NCBI GenBank assembly: GCA_964371655.1
Contig: CAYJOD010000049.1
Coordinates: 1-44,130 of the forward strand
From: CAZGSN01 sp964371655
GTDB taxonomy: Bacteria; Desulfobacterota; Binatia; HRBIN30
Direction of reading: 5' to 3'
DNA: 44,130 bases
Part shown: piece after piece, positions 31,962 through 38,285 of the stretch
Layout: every line of letters begins with the position of its first letter
Numbering within the stretch: the stretch's first letter is position 1
Made by a program: the position numbers and the translations under genes
The notes under the pieces: model-generated
Seen by the model: the letters and a program-made list of their open reading frames with translations, nothing else
Database searches by the model: none
Told to the model about the DNA's origin: nothing

Positions 31962-32121
31962 TACGCGAAATTGTACCACCACTCCGCACGCGCACGCTCG
32001 ACGCTGTGGATAGTGGCGGTCCGAGGACCTCTCGAAGTGACTGCGTGTCGATCTCATGCGCCGGCAGACGGCCGTGGTAGCGCAGGAGCACACCAAAGAT
32101 TGCCTCGGTGAGTTCGCTCAT
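31924..32121 (-). CDS. Hypothetical protein (65 aa) overlapping the KH gene
   Basis: The start MSELTEAIFGVLLRYHGRLPAHEID follows the RusA stop by two bases, and its end overlaps the first 38 bases of the KH gene. The N-terminal 30 residues look like a real helical fold; the C-terminal part is Arg/Ser-rich and may be read-through of less constrained sequence. Support is position and coding style only. Confidence 0.45.
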   Translation of the reverse strand: MSELTEAIFGVLLRYHGRLPAHEIDTQSLREVLGPPLSTASSVRVRSGGTISRNAPDERTDRRLH

Positions 32122-32123
32122 AC

Positions 32124-32492
32124 CTAGTTCGCCCCGATGGGCTTCACGCGCACCTCGATACGCGGGTTCTCCGCATCGTGCTTTCGGTAGAGGTGGAGCT
32201 CGTCGATCTGGTGGTCGTCGTCGTACACGATGCCGGTGAGCGCATCGAGCACGATCTTGTTCTGGTTATCAAGGTCGCGGCGGCGAAAGTTCTTGAAATA
32301 GAAATGGACCGCCATGGTGAGCGGCCCGGCAATCGGCTTTCCGCTCCACTGGGTTTTGGCCTCCCATTGGTACGTGTGCTTGGTGGCCTTCCCCTTTGCC
32401 GTCATGTACGTGCCGCCGCCAAAGCGCCCGCGGCCGTATATATGCTGCGTTGATAGTGGCTCTCCCTCTAAGACGATCTTCCTCTCTGCCAT
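32124..32492 (-). CDS. rusA: RusA-type Holliday junction resolvase
   Basis: The 122-residue enzyme cuts four-way DNA junctions. The signature RRRDLDNQNKIVLDALTG gives Asp73 and Asp75, and IVYDDDHQIDELHLYR gives Asp91-93, matching the catalytic aspartates of E. coli RusA (70, 72, 91). It has an AGGAG Shine-Dalgarno sequence four bases before its ATG, unlike most genes to its left. It is the first gene of the minus-strand block leading into GroEL and terminase. It probably debranches replicated phage DNA before packaging. Confidence 0.88.
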   Translation of the reverse strand: MAERKIVLEGEPLSTQHIYGRGRFGGGTYMTAKGKATKHTYQWEAKTQWSGKPIAGPLTMAVHFYFKNFRRRDLDNQNKIVLDALTGIVYDDDHQIDELHLYRKHDAENPRIEVRVKPIGAN

Positions 32493-32656
32493 CACGCTCC
32501 TGCCGAAGCAGAAGCGCCAAAATTCACTTCTCTTTCTTCCGAAAGAGCGTGATAGCTCCGTCTCAGTGCGCCAGAGCCAACGGCGTGCGCAATCGGTTGG
32601 CTGGCGGTCGCTCGCGCGCGAAACGCAAGGCCCTTTCGGGCGCACTAAGACGGCTG

Positions 32657-32686
32657 CTGACAGCATAGCACGCGCTGCTGCATACT
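32657..32686 (+). promoter_or_regulatory. Candidate sigma70 promoter for the gene at 32710
   Basis: CTGACA (32657-32662) and CATACT (32681-32686) are separated by 18 bases. The intergenic region 32493-32709 is divergent (RusA to the left, this gene to the right). Apart from this it holds only a CCCTTTCGGG mini-hairpin at 32631. Confidence 0.35.
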
Positions 32687-32709
32687 GAGGCAAATCGACG
32701 GGGGATTAC

Positions 32710-32988
32710 ATGAGCGACACGCGCGATCTGCTCTTCCAGCTCACACTCGGCGGCAATAAAGCGAAGAACCTTTTCCTACGATCATTTCTCATTCTCCTGG
32801 CGTCGGACAGTCCCACAAAATTCGAGACGATCAGCGAGCTGAAGAAGCTGACGTACGAGTATCAGGATAAGTCGACGCGTGAGTTCCTCGATCTCTTTCT
32901 GGTGCATGCAATGATGGGGTGGTCATGCGATGACGAGGGGAATGCTCGGCTCGATAATCCCGCCGTGCAGCAAGTGCTCAACTCATAG
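32710..32988 (+). CDS. Hypothetical early protein (92 aa)
   Basis: A GGGGGA Shine-Dalgarno sequence lies five bases before the ATG. The protein is soluble and helical (RDLLFQLTLGGNKAKNLFLRSFLILLA, then STREFLDLFLVHAMMGW). It is one of the few plus-strand genes in the right half and is divergent from the RusA block, a position often held by regulators, but no DNA-binding motif is visible. Confidence 0.6.
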   Translation: MSDTRDLLFQLTLGGNKAKNLFLRSFLILLASDSPTKFETISELKKLTYEYQDKSTREFLDLFLVHAMMGWSCDDEGNARLDNPAVQQVLNS

Positions 32989-32992
32989 AAAA

Positions 32993-33012
32993 GCCCCGCA
33001 TTGCTGCGGGGC
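32993..33012 (-). terminator. Rho-independent terminator
   Basis: GCCCCGCA, TTGC, TGCGGGGC form a perfect 8-bp stem. On the minus strand it is followed by TTTTC, so it best serves the operon 33732 to 33191. It also lies just after the stop of the plus-strand gene at 32988. Confidence 0.75.
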
Positions 33013-33060
33013 CATGTCGCTTTGGGACACCTCCCGAGAAGTGCAAAGAAAACGGCAATT

Positions 33061-33089
33061 CCTATAAAGTTGCGTGGCAACCCTATAAG
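33061..33089. repeat. CCTATAA direct repeat flanking a GTTGC/GCAAC hairpin
   Basis: CCTATAAA, GTTGC GTG GCAAC and CCTATAAG follow one another. The two CCTATAA copies are 21 bases apart, two helical turns, with a short inverted repeat between. It lies in the 33013-33190 gap, where no gene is visible; a protein-binding site is possible. Confidence 0.45.
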
Positions 33090-33190
33090 TCTTGTGCACT
33101 ACGCCTCACATGTCGGATTCCCTCAGGCCGCAACTCTCCGCACCGCTCCGCTGCGGCTGGCATAGGAGAGCGGTTAACTCGGCGAGCGAC

Positions 33191-33385
33191 TTAGTCGACC
33201 TTGAAAAGCATCGGCTCGGCGAACCTGCCGCCGGCCGTTCGTTGGCTCCCGGGCCTCGCATCGTCGCGAAGCTCGAAAAGCGTCTGCTGTGTCGGCTGCT
33301 CGTGACGCTGCTCTCTTCGGAGTTTGAGAATGTCGCGCCACGGATACCGTTTTCCCTCGATGACGACCGTCTTCGGGAGTGGCAT
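33191..33385 (-). CDS. Hypothetical protein of rhizobial mobile elements (64 aa)
   Basis: The start chosen (MPLPKTVVIEGKRYPW) could instead be a TTG two codons upstream, which would overlap the stop of the DUF3768 gene. The ending LFELRDDARPGSQRTAGGRF plus EPMLF is a pattern I recall from small proteins on proteobacterial plasmids and phages. It forms an operon with the DUF3768 gene. The function is unknown. Confidence 0.6.
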   Translation of the reverse strand: MPLPKTVVIEGKRYPWRDILKLRREQRHEQPTQQTLFELRDDARPGSQRTAGGRFAEPMLFKVD

Positions 33386-33387
33386 GA

Positions 33388-33732
33388 TCAATACTCGCTT
33401 GCATGGCCGATGGTCATGACCCGCTTGGTGATCTTCGGGTCGCTCGGATCATCGGAAAGGAAGCGCAGGTCCGTGTCGTAGTAGTCGATCTTGGACCAGT
33501 ACCGCTCGCCCCTGACCTCGACGAAGCACATGTCGTGCTCCGCATGCGGGTCGTTGTCGTCGTCGAAGCTCGTGAAGCCCCGGATCGCGGTGAGGACGAG
33601 CGCTTTCGTCTCCTCGTCCAAGGCAGCGACGCCCGAGGTGAGCATGACCCTGCCGCCCATGAAGGTCTGCCGCAGGATGTCGTTGAGCTCGCGGATGCGT
33701 TTCAGTTGTGAAGGTGCAGTGACGGAGTCCAT
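33388..33732 (-). CDS. DUF3768 family protein
   Basis: The 114-residue protein matches the family pattern: RIRELNDILRQTFMGGRVML near the N-terminus, then FDDDNDPHAEHDMCFVEV and WSKIDYYDTDLRFLSDDPSD. The family is widespread on alphaproteobacterial plasmids and phages; its function is unknown. It has a GGAGG Shine-Dalgarno sequence five bases before the ATG. The downstream partner gene overlaps its stop. Confidence 0.8.
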   Translation of the reverse strand: MDSVTAPSQLKRIRELNDILRQTFMGGRVMLTSGVAALDEETKALVLTAIRGFTSFDDDNDPHAEHDMCFVEVRGERYWSKIDYYDTDLRFLSDDPSDPKITKRVMTIGHASEY

Positions 33733-33801
33733 CGTCTCCTCCTCGCTATCAGCGTCGGGGATCGGCGCTGAAGTGCGGGGAGGAGCGCTTTGGATATTGT
33801 A

Positions 33802-34338
33802 CTACGCGGCGAGTGGTAGATCGGTCTCGACCTGGTTACCCCACACGTCCCAACCCTCGACTGGTCGACGTGCGAAGAGCTCCAGTCGCGGCTCGTAGCT
33901 CACGAGCTCAATCATGCGGCGCATTTCCTCCGGCTTGCGGGAATGCTCTTGTCGAGGTGCCAGAAACGCCGTCGTGCCTTGCGCCCGCTTGCCGTCCGGT
34001 CGTGTGCGATACGGCAGACTGCCGCGTACGCCGAAGAGACAGTGTTCCGATAGGCCGCGGAAATACTGCCCGAGACCCATGCGGTCCTTCATCCATGTGA
34101 TGGTCGTTTTGTACTCGAAACCCCACGCTTTCATGACCGTGAGCGCGTCAGGGAGATAGTTGTTCGTGGCCCAAAGATAGAGGTGCGCGTTGCCATCGAT
34201 ATAGGGCTCGAGCTGAGAGCCAAGTCGGATGATTTCCGGGATGCTCATAAGCGGGTAGTGGCGGTCTGCTCCTCGCTTAATTTTTCCGCCGCCATACTCA
34301 GGCCAGGGCGGGTCAGCGTAGATTGTTTTGTATTTCAT
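33802..34338 (-). CDS. MT-A70-type DNA N6-adenine methyltransferase
   Basis: The 178-residue enzyme has the catalytic DPPW at residues 9-12 (KYKTIYADPPWPEYGGG), then HYPLMSIPEIIRLG, LYLWATNNYLPDALTVMKAWGF and a C-terminal ELFARRPVEGWDVWGNQV. This is the MT-A70 family layout, common in phages, which methylates adenine in DNA to avoid host restriction or alter regulation. AAGGA lies about ten bases before the chosen ATG; an earlier start would add 11 residues. Confidence 0.88.
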   Translation of the reverse strand: MKYKTIYADPPWPEYGGGKIKRGADRHYPLMSIPEIIRLGSQLEPYIDGNAHLYLWATNNYLPDALTVMKAWGFEYKTTITWMKDRMGLGQYFRGLSEHCLFGVRGSLPYRTRPDGKRAQGTTAFLAPRQEHSRKPEEMRRMIELVSYEPRLELFARRPVEGWDVWGNQVETDLPLAA

Positions 34339-34486
34339 ACGTATGCGGTCCTTGTGGAAGGGACCGACCAATTAGATTCATAATTTCATGAGATCACCGA
34401 TCACCATGCGCAAGAGCGCGGTGGTAAGAGACGCGGTGTGGGGACGATATGTGACCCGGGGTTCGCTCGGGAGATACGGTGTCGCG

Positions 34487-34672
34487 TCACGCGCATATTT
34501 TTTGCAGATCAAAATGCGCCTGCACCTGAGGCCCGCCGACCTTTATTTCGTTCTTAATCTTGTGCACGGTCAGCATATGCCGGTCGTACTGGCGCTGCGT
34601 GATCTCCTTCGTCCACCCGCACCGGGCGCATGACACCTCGTACCTTGGCACCCCCCCCTTCCTCTTCCTCAT
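34487..34672 (-). CDS. C2H2-like zinc-finger protein (61 aa)
   Basis: The motif CARCGWTKEITQRQYDRH followed by VH gives CxxC and HxxxxH, a C2H2-type finger, unusual in bacteria but found in some alphaproteobacterial regulators of the Ros kind. Basic residues surround it. The start overlaps the ArsR stop (ATGA), so both proteins come from one transcript. It is probably DNA-binding. Confidence 0.65.
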   Translation of the reverse strand: MRKRKGGVPRYEVSCARCGWTKEITQRQYDRHMLTVHKIKNEIKVGGPQVQAHFDLQKICA

Positions 34673-34932
34673 ACGCGCATCATCAAGCGGACCTTCCTCC
34701 CCTCGTCCGTGTCCGCCATCCGATAGAACACCTCACGGCCCGACTTCTTCGCGGTGAGAATGTTCGCCGCAGACAGTAGCGCGAGCTGATGACTCGTAGC
34801 CGAGTGTGTCATCTTCATCGTCGAGGCGATGTCCTGGACGGAGAGTCGGTCTTTTGCATTTACTAGTAAGGTCACGATCCTCAGCCGCGTGCGTCCGCCA
34901 AGCAGCCGGAATATACGAAGTAATCTGTTCAT
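34669..34932 (-). CDS. ArsR-type winged-helix transcription regulator
   Basis: The 87-residue protein fits the ArsR fold: LLRIFRLLGGRTRLRIVTLL, then LSVQDIASTMKMTHSATSHQLALLSAANIL as the recognition helix region, and KKSGREVFYRMA as the wing. The metal-binding cysteines of classical ArsR are absent, so it is not a metal sensor of that kind. A palindrome overlaps its start (34931-34944), suggesting autoregulation. It could be a lysogeny or early-gene regulator. Confidence 0.78.
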   Translation of the reverse strand: MNRLLRIFRLLGGRTRLRIVTLLVNAKDRLSVQDIASTMKMTHSATSHQLALLSAANILTAKKSGREVFYRMADTDEGRKVRLMMRV

Positions 34933-34944
34933 ATGTGCACACGT
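34931..34944. promoter_or_regulatory. Candidate ArsR operator
   Basis: ATATGTGCACACGT is an almost perfect 14-base palindrome around TGTGCACA. It begins inside the start codon of the ArsR-type gene. Binding there would block transcription or initiation of the regulator's own operon. Confidence 0.5.
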
Positions 34945-34995
34945 TACCACTCAAGGGCACGTGCGCAATCTGTGGATAGCGATACGCAACAAAAG

Positions 34996-35018
34996 GCCCC
35001 GCACGTCAAATGCGGGGC
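34996..35018 (-). terminator. Rho-independent terminator after the primase-like gene
   Basis: GCCCCGCA, loop CGTCAAA and TGCGGGGC form an 8-bp stem. On the minus strand CCTTTTGTTG follows. It lies 14 bases past the stop of the gene at 35032. TGTGGATAG occurs at 34971-34979 next to it. Confidence 0.75.
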
Positions 35019-35031
35019 AAGTAGGGAGGAG

Positions 35032-35823
35032 CTATGAGAGCTCAACGCTCTCGCACTTCTTCTCGTCCATGAGGGACGCGAGCTGCTCGAGCATCTGCGC
35101 AGTGATCGGCGCGAGGAACGCGACGACGTTCTCGACACCTTGCTCATACGCGGCGAGCACCTGGAGCGGATCGCGCACCAAGTAGAGCTCGCCGCTCTGC
35201 ACACGGTCACACCCGAAGATGATCGCGCTCGGGTCGAAGCCGTTGGGATACAGCAGCTTCGGTGATTGCTCTGCTTGCACGGCGATGCCGACGTACGCGA
35301 CGAGTGTGCCGACGCGGTCGCGAATCGGCACGGCGAACCTGCCACGCATGATCCCCTTCGGCGCATACCCGGCGCCCCACGCCTTGCACGTCGCTTCCGA
35401 AATCCCCAACCCCTCGACCGCCTCCGTGTATTGGAGGTAGTCGAGGGGCCGGAGCTCCTTCCCCTGGATCACAGGGGCCGGGGCTGGGGAAGTGTTCCGA
35501 ATAGTGGTCCCGGAGGGAGCTGTTGGTGGACTGTGAACAGTTCCCGTGTGCTCGGCGATCAGGTGCGCTGCGTCGCGCTGCGAGATGCCGCGGATGTGCG
35601 CAGCGAGCGCGATGAGGTCGCCGCCCTTCTTCTCCGCAAAGCAATAGTAGCCCTGCTTCGACGTGTTGACGGCCAGCGCTCGGTCCCCGCCCTGGTTGCA
35701 CGCGGGACACGGTCCTCGCCACTGGTCGCCGTTCTGTTTCATCTGGAGCCCGAGCATGGCGACCACGCGCTCGATAGGTACGCTCTGTTTCAGCTTCGCA
35801 AAGTCAATGTACGTGGTGCTCAT
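35032..35823 (-). CDS. Primase-like zinc protein with degenerate TOPRIM
   Basis: The 263-residue protein begins like DnaG-type primases: FAKLKQSVPIERVVAMLGLQ, then CPAC and YYCFAEKKGGDLIALAAH. Three of four zinc ligands remain (Cys39, Cys42, Cys61); the fourth position is Glu64. The C-terminal part has a TOPRIM-like fold trace (GELYLVRDPLQVLAAYEQGVENVVAFL) in which the catalytic Glu is replaced by Asp or lost and no DxD is evident. It may bind DNA without making primers, or need a host partner. Its AAAGGAGG Shine-Dalgarno sequence is strong. Confidence 0.68.
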   Translation of the reverse strand: MSTTYIDFAKLKQSVPIERVVAMLGLQMKQNGDQWRGPCPACNQGGDRALAVNTSKQGYYCFAEKKGGDLIALAAHIRGISQRDAAHLIAEHTGTVHSPPTAPSGTTIRNTSPAPAPVIQGKELRPLDYLQYTEAVEGLGISEATCKAWGAGYAPKGIMRGRFAVPIRDRVGTLVAYVGIAVQAEQSPKLLYPNGFDPSAIIFGCDRVQSGELYLVRDPLQVLAAYEQGVENVVAFLAPITAQMLEQLASLMDEKKCESVELS

Positions 35824-36039
35824 GAGAGCCCTCCTTTCGCTATCCCCATTGTCTCATTGGGGTGCGCGGCGGCTCTGGTAGAGTGTGGATAGCTTCGAGT
35901 GTGGAGTGCAGAGAAGTAAGGCACCGATTGCCGAGGCACAAAAGTTGCGGGACTGTTCGTCAGGCGCACATGATGTCGGCGAGTCCTCGGCCTCTGCGCC
36001 CCGCACTCGATCAACGCTGCGGGAGAAAGAGAGCCAAGG

Positions 36040-36267
36040 ATGGCTACGAAAAACAAGCCCGCTGCGAAGTTCCGCATCGGTTACGTCACAGCGACGGTCT
36101 GGAAGAACGAAGGTCCGAACGACCGCGAGTTCTACAGCGTCGTACTGTCCCGTTCGTACAAGGAAGGCGACGAATGGAAGGACACCGATCAGCTCGGTCA
36201 CGGTGATCTGCTGAACGCCGCCAAAGCTCTGCAACGCGCTGAAGACTTCATCGCGGCGCAGCAATAA
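36040..36267 (+). CDS. Small conserved mobile-element protein (75 aa)
   Basis: The sequence FRIGYVTATVWKNEG, then FYSVVLSRSYKEGDEWKDTD and DLLNAAKALQRAEDFI, is a pattern I know from small proteins of unknown function on integrative elements and plasmids. It is a compact beta-sheet plus C-terminal helix. It diverges from the primase-like gene and is followed by a bidirectional terminator. TGTGGATAG lies in the divergent promoter region at 35884-35892. Confidence 0.68.
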   Translation: MATKNKPAAKFRIGYVTATVWKNEGPNDREFYSVVLSRSYKEGDEWKDTDQLGHGDLLNAAKALQRAEDFIAAQQ

Positions 36268-36305
36268 GAAGCTGCTTCACCCGGCCCGAGAGCTCCCAAC
36301 TGAAA

Positions 36306-36327
36306 AGCCCGGCATTCGCGCCGGGCT
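36306..36327. terminator. Bidirectional rho-independent terminator
   Basis: AGCCCGGC, ATTCGC, GCCGGGCT form a perfect stem with T-runs on both strands (CTTTTACT; TTTTCAG). It separates the convergent genes at 36267 and 36334. Confidence 0.82.
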
Positions 36328-36333
36328 CTTTTA

Positions 36334-36507
36334 CTACTCCGTGGGCGTCTCCTGCGGACACGTCCGGGCGCTGTGACCCTCCTGCCCGCACTTCGAACAT
36401 TTCTGCGGCCGTCTCGCTGCTCCTCCGGCCATGAGGGAATTCAACTCTCGCTCTCGGTTGTCGATCTCATCGATGAGGGTACGGATACGCGTCAGTCTCT
36501 CGTCCAT
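36334..36507 (-). CDS. CCHC zinc-knuckle protein (57 aa)
   Basis: An N-terminal coiled-coil helix (LTRIRTLIDEIDNRERELNSL) precedes CSKCGQEGHSARTC, a perfect CX2CX4HX4C zinc knuckle of the retroviral nucleocapsid type. Such knuckles bind single-stranded nucleic acid and are rare in phages. AAAGGA lies five bases before the ATG. It is encoded just downstream of the replication-relaxation gene and may work with it on single-stranded DNA. Confidence 0.7.
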   Translation of the reverse strand: MDERLTRIRTLIDEIDNRERELNSLMAGGAARRPQKCSKCGQEGHSARTCPQETPTE

Positions 36508-36517
36508 TCGGGTCCTT

Positions 36518-37531
36518 TCATGCGCGGGACAAGACAAGCGGCGGATGGCCCACGCGCTGCCACTCCGTCGTGAAGAGGTGATCGTCAGGCGGTGGTATCT
36601 CTTTGAAGACCTTCAGGGGTTCTGCGACGGCGACGGCGAACATCTCGCTGCCGGCCGTGTAGACGTGCTGTATTGCCCGGAGAATGCCCTGCCGGCGTTC
36701 CTCAGAGTGCGCGATGATGAGGCACACAGGGTTGGGGATGCCGAGGTGCCTCGCGAACTGCCCTTTCCACGCGGCCCGGTAGCAGAGCACTTTGCGGAGC
36801 CACGAGCGCCGCTTCAGGTCGCGCTTCGGGAGTTCGGTCTCGGTGCCGCGGTCGTATTCGACGGCAAAAAAGCGGACGCCCTCGGGATAGCCGATACCGA
36901 AGAGTGCATCGGGAACGAGTGCGGTCGGCGGCGTCTGTACGTAGCCGCCGACCATGTTCCAGCCGATGCCGTCCGGGAGCGGGATCGCACGTGGATCGTC
37001 GGACTCGTACGCGGCAAGGGCGCCCTCGTCTTTGAGAATGTCGACGTGGGAATAGAAGGGGAGCTTTGCGCCCCTCACAGAAAGTTCGATACGCGCGCAA
37101 TGGATGCAAAGCCCGATGTCGTGCGGATCGGGAAGCGGCCCGATGATGGTCTTTTCGATAACACTACGCAGCTCCGGCGACGTGCCGAGGAACTTGAACG
37201 CCGCGGGACCGTGCATCCAGAGACTCTGCGAATTGATGCTCCAGTGTTCCGCGTCGACGTATCGGATCAGCGGCAAGTCCTTCGGCTTCCACTTCTCGGT
37301 CTCCTGGTGGAGCTTTGAGAGACGTTTCTCTCGGTAATGCGGATAGCGCTTGTCGAATCCGATCAGGTGATTGGTCGGAAGCCGCCCGTACCGTGTTGCC
37401 GGCTCAAAGAGACCATACGTGTCGTGATCAGTGATCCCGACGATGCCTGTCGTTGCCTTCTTTCTGAGCCGCGACCGGCGCGGAATGATTTTTCTTTCGA
37501 CGGTGCCGTGCATACGCTTTGAGTAGCGCAC
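36518..37531 (-). CDS. Replication-relaxation family protein (plasmid-type)
   Basis: The 337-residue protein resembles the replication-relaxation family described for Bacillus plasmids, which is needed for plasmid replication and DNA relaxation. Matching features are PDALFGIGYPEGVRFFAVEYDRGTE, then LRKVLCYRAAW and a NPVCLIIAHSEERRQGI strand, which fits a nuclease-like core. The N-terminal part is basic (RKIIPRRSRLRKKATTG) and HTH-like. It is encoded near two TraD-type ATPases, as on plasmids. One copy of the repeated CGATAACACTAC motif lies in its coding sequence at 37156-37167. Confidence 0.62.
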   Translation of the reverse strand: MRYSKRMHGTVERKIIPRRSRLRKKATTGIVGITDHDTYGLFEPATRYGRLPTNHLIGFDKRYPHYREKRLSKLHQETEKWKPKDLPLIRYVDAEHWSINSQSLWMHGPAAFKFLGTSPELRSVIEKTIIGPLPDPHDIGLCIHCARIELSVRGAKLPFYSHVDILKDEGALAAYESDDPRAIPLPDGIGWNMVGGYVQTPPTALVPDALFGIGYPEGVRFFAVEYDRGTETELPKRDLKRRSWLRKVLCYRAAWKGQFARHLGIPNPVCLIIAHSEERRQGILRAIQHVYTAGSEMFAVAVAEPLKVFKEIPPPDDHLFTTEWQRVGHPPLVLSRA

Positions 37532-37612
37532 CGCTGACCAACGTCAACGGTACCCCGTACGCTATGCGACACCATGCAATACGCTTGCAAAAATAATTTT
37601 AGCACAGAGGAG

Positions 37613-37633
37613 GCCCCGCTCGGAAAGCGGGGC
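37613..37633. terminator. Hairpin, probable terminator
   Basis: GCCCCGCT, CGGAA, AGCGGGGC form an 8-bp stem between the genes at 37653 and 37531. The T-rich stretch on the minus strand begins only some 15 bases later. There an extended -10-like TGCTAAAAT (37596-37604) may start transcription of the replication-relaxation gene. Confidence 0.5.
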
Positions 37634-37652
37634 TTAGTCTAGGGTGTCGTGC

Positions 37653-37841
37653 TCATTGGAGCGTCGTGTGGCCGTTGTAGCAGTGCCGGACTTGGTACGG
37701 TCCCCGCTGCCACTCGTACACGCAATGACGGGAGCAGAAGTGGTTCAGGAGGTGGTGCTCGAGCTGGAGCACCGCATCCTCGCACTCCTCGCCGCACTGA
37801 TCGCAGATGAACGTCTGTTCGTCGGCGTTCTGTATCTTCAT
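37653..37841 (-). CDS. Zinc-binding small protein (62 aa)
   Basis: CDQCGEEC, then LEHHLLNHFCSRHC and a later CYNGH supply two or more zinc sites, arranged somewhat like a treble-clef finger. GGAGGAGG lies directly before the ATG, and the start overlaps the stop of the secreted-protein gene (ATGA). The function is unknown. Confidence 0.62.
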   Translation of the reverse strand: MKIQNADEQTFICDQCGEECEDAVLQLEHHLLNHFCSRHCVYEWQRGPYQVRHCYNGHTTLQ

Positions 37842-38209
37842 GCCTCCTCCCCCTTCACGAAAAAGAGGGTCACTTGAGGCACGGGCCGCACGTGGTTCCA
37901 CCGCTGTCCGTCGAACGCGGCGACGACGAGGATGTTCACGATCTCGGCCGGGCCGTTTTTGGTGCGGACCTTACCGAGTGTGTTGCCCCGGATGAATGCG
38001 ACGGGGATGATGTCGCACGCAACCGTGTCGCCATTGATGGCCTGGATAGCAGCGGCGTTCGTCTTGCCCTCGTTGGAGAGCTTCACGAACGACTCGACTT
38101 CGGCCTGGGTGTCGCAAACGAGACCCCTACCGACCTCGACTTCTTGCGCTGCTGCCGGACGAAAGGAAAGCAGGAACGCGATGAGGAGCAGTTTGACGAT
38201 GAGGTTCAT
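37838..38209 (-). CDS. Secreted periplasmic protein of rhizobial type
   Basis: The 123-residue protein has a clean signal peptide (MNLIVKLLLIAFLLSFRPAAA) with cleavage likely before QEVEV. The mature part, GLVCDTQAEVESFVKLSNEG, later AINGDTVACDIIPVAFIRG and DGQRWNHVRPVPQ, is a two-cysteine small domain I recall from rhizobial genomes. AGGAGGGG lies eight bases before the ATG. It could serve the lysogen or block superinfection at the periplasm. Confidence 0.68.
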   Translation of the reverse strand: MNLIVKLLLIAFLLSFRPAAAQEVEVGRGLVCDTQAEVESFVKLSNEGKTNAAAIQAINGDTVACDIIPVAFIRGNTLGKVRTKNGPAEIVNILVVAAFDGQRWNHVRPVPQVTLFFVKGEEA

Positions 38210-38285
38210 GGCAGACCCCTCCTATGGTCTGCCCCTCATTGTCTCATGCACGACTCAGCGATCCTGGGTCGGAAGGTGGATAACA

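Noticed and set aside
33908..34126. Second frame inside the MT-A70 methyltransferase gene
   Set aside because: Unlike the frame inside dcm, it shows no recognisable blocks and is short, so it is taken as a shadow.
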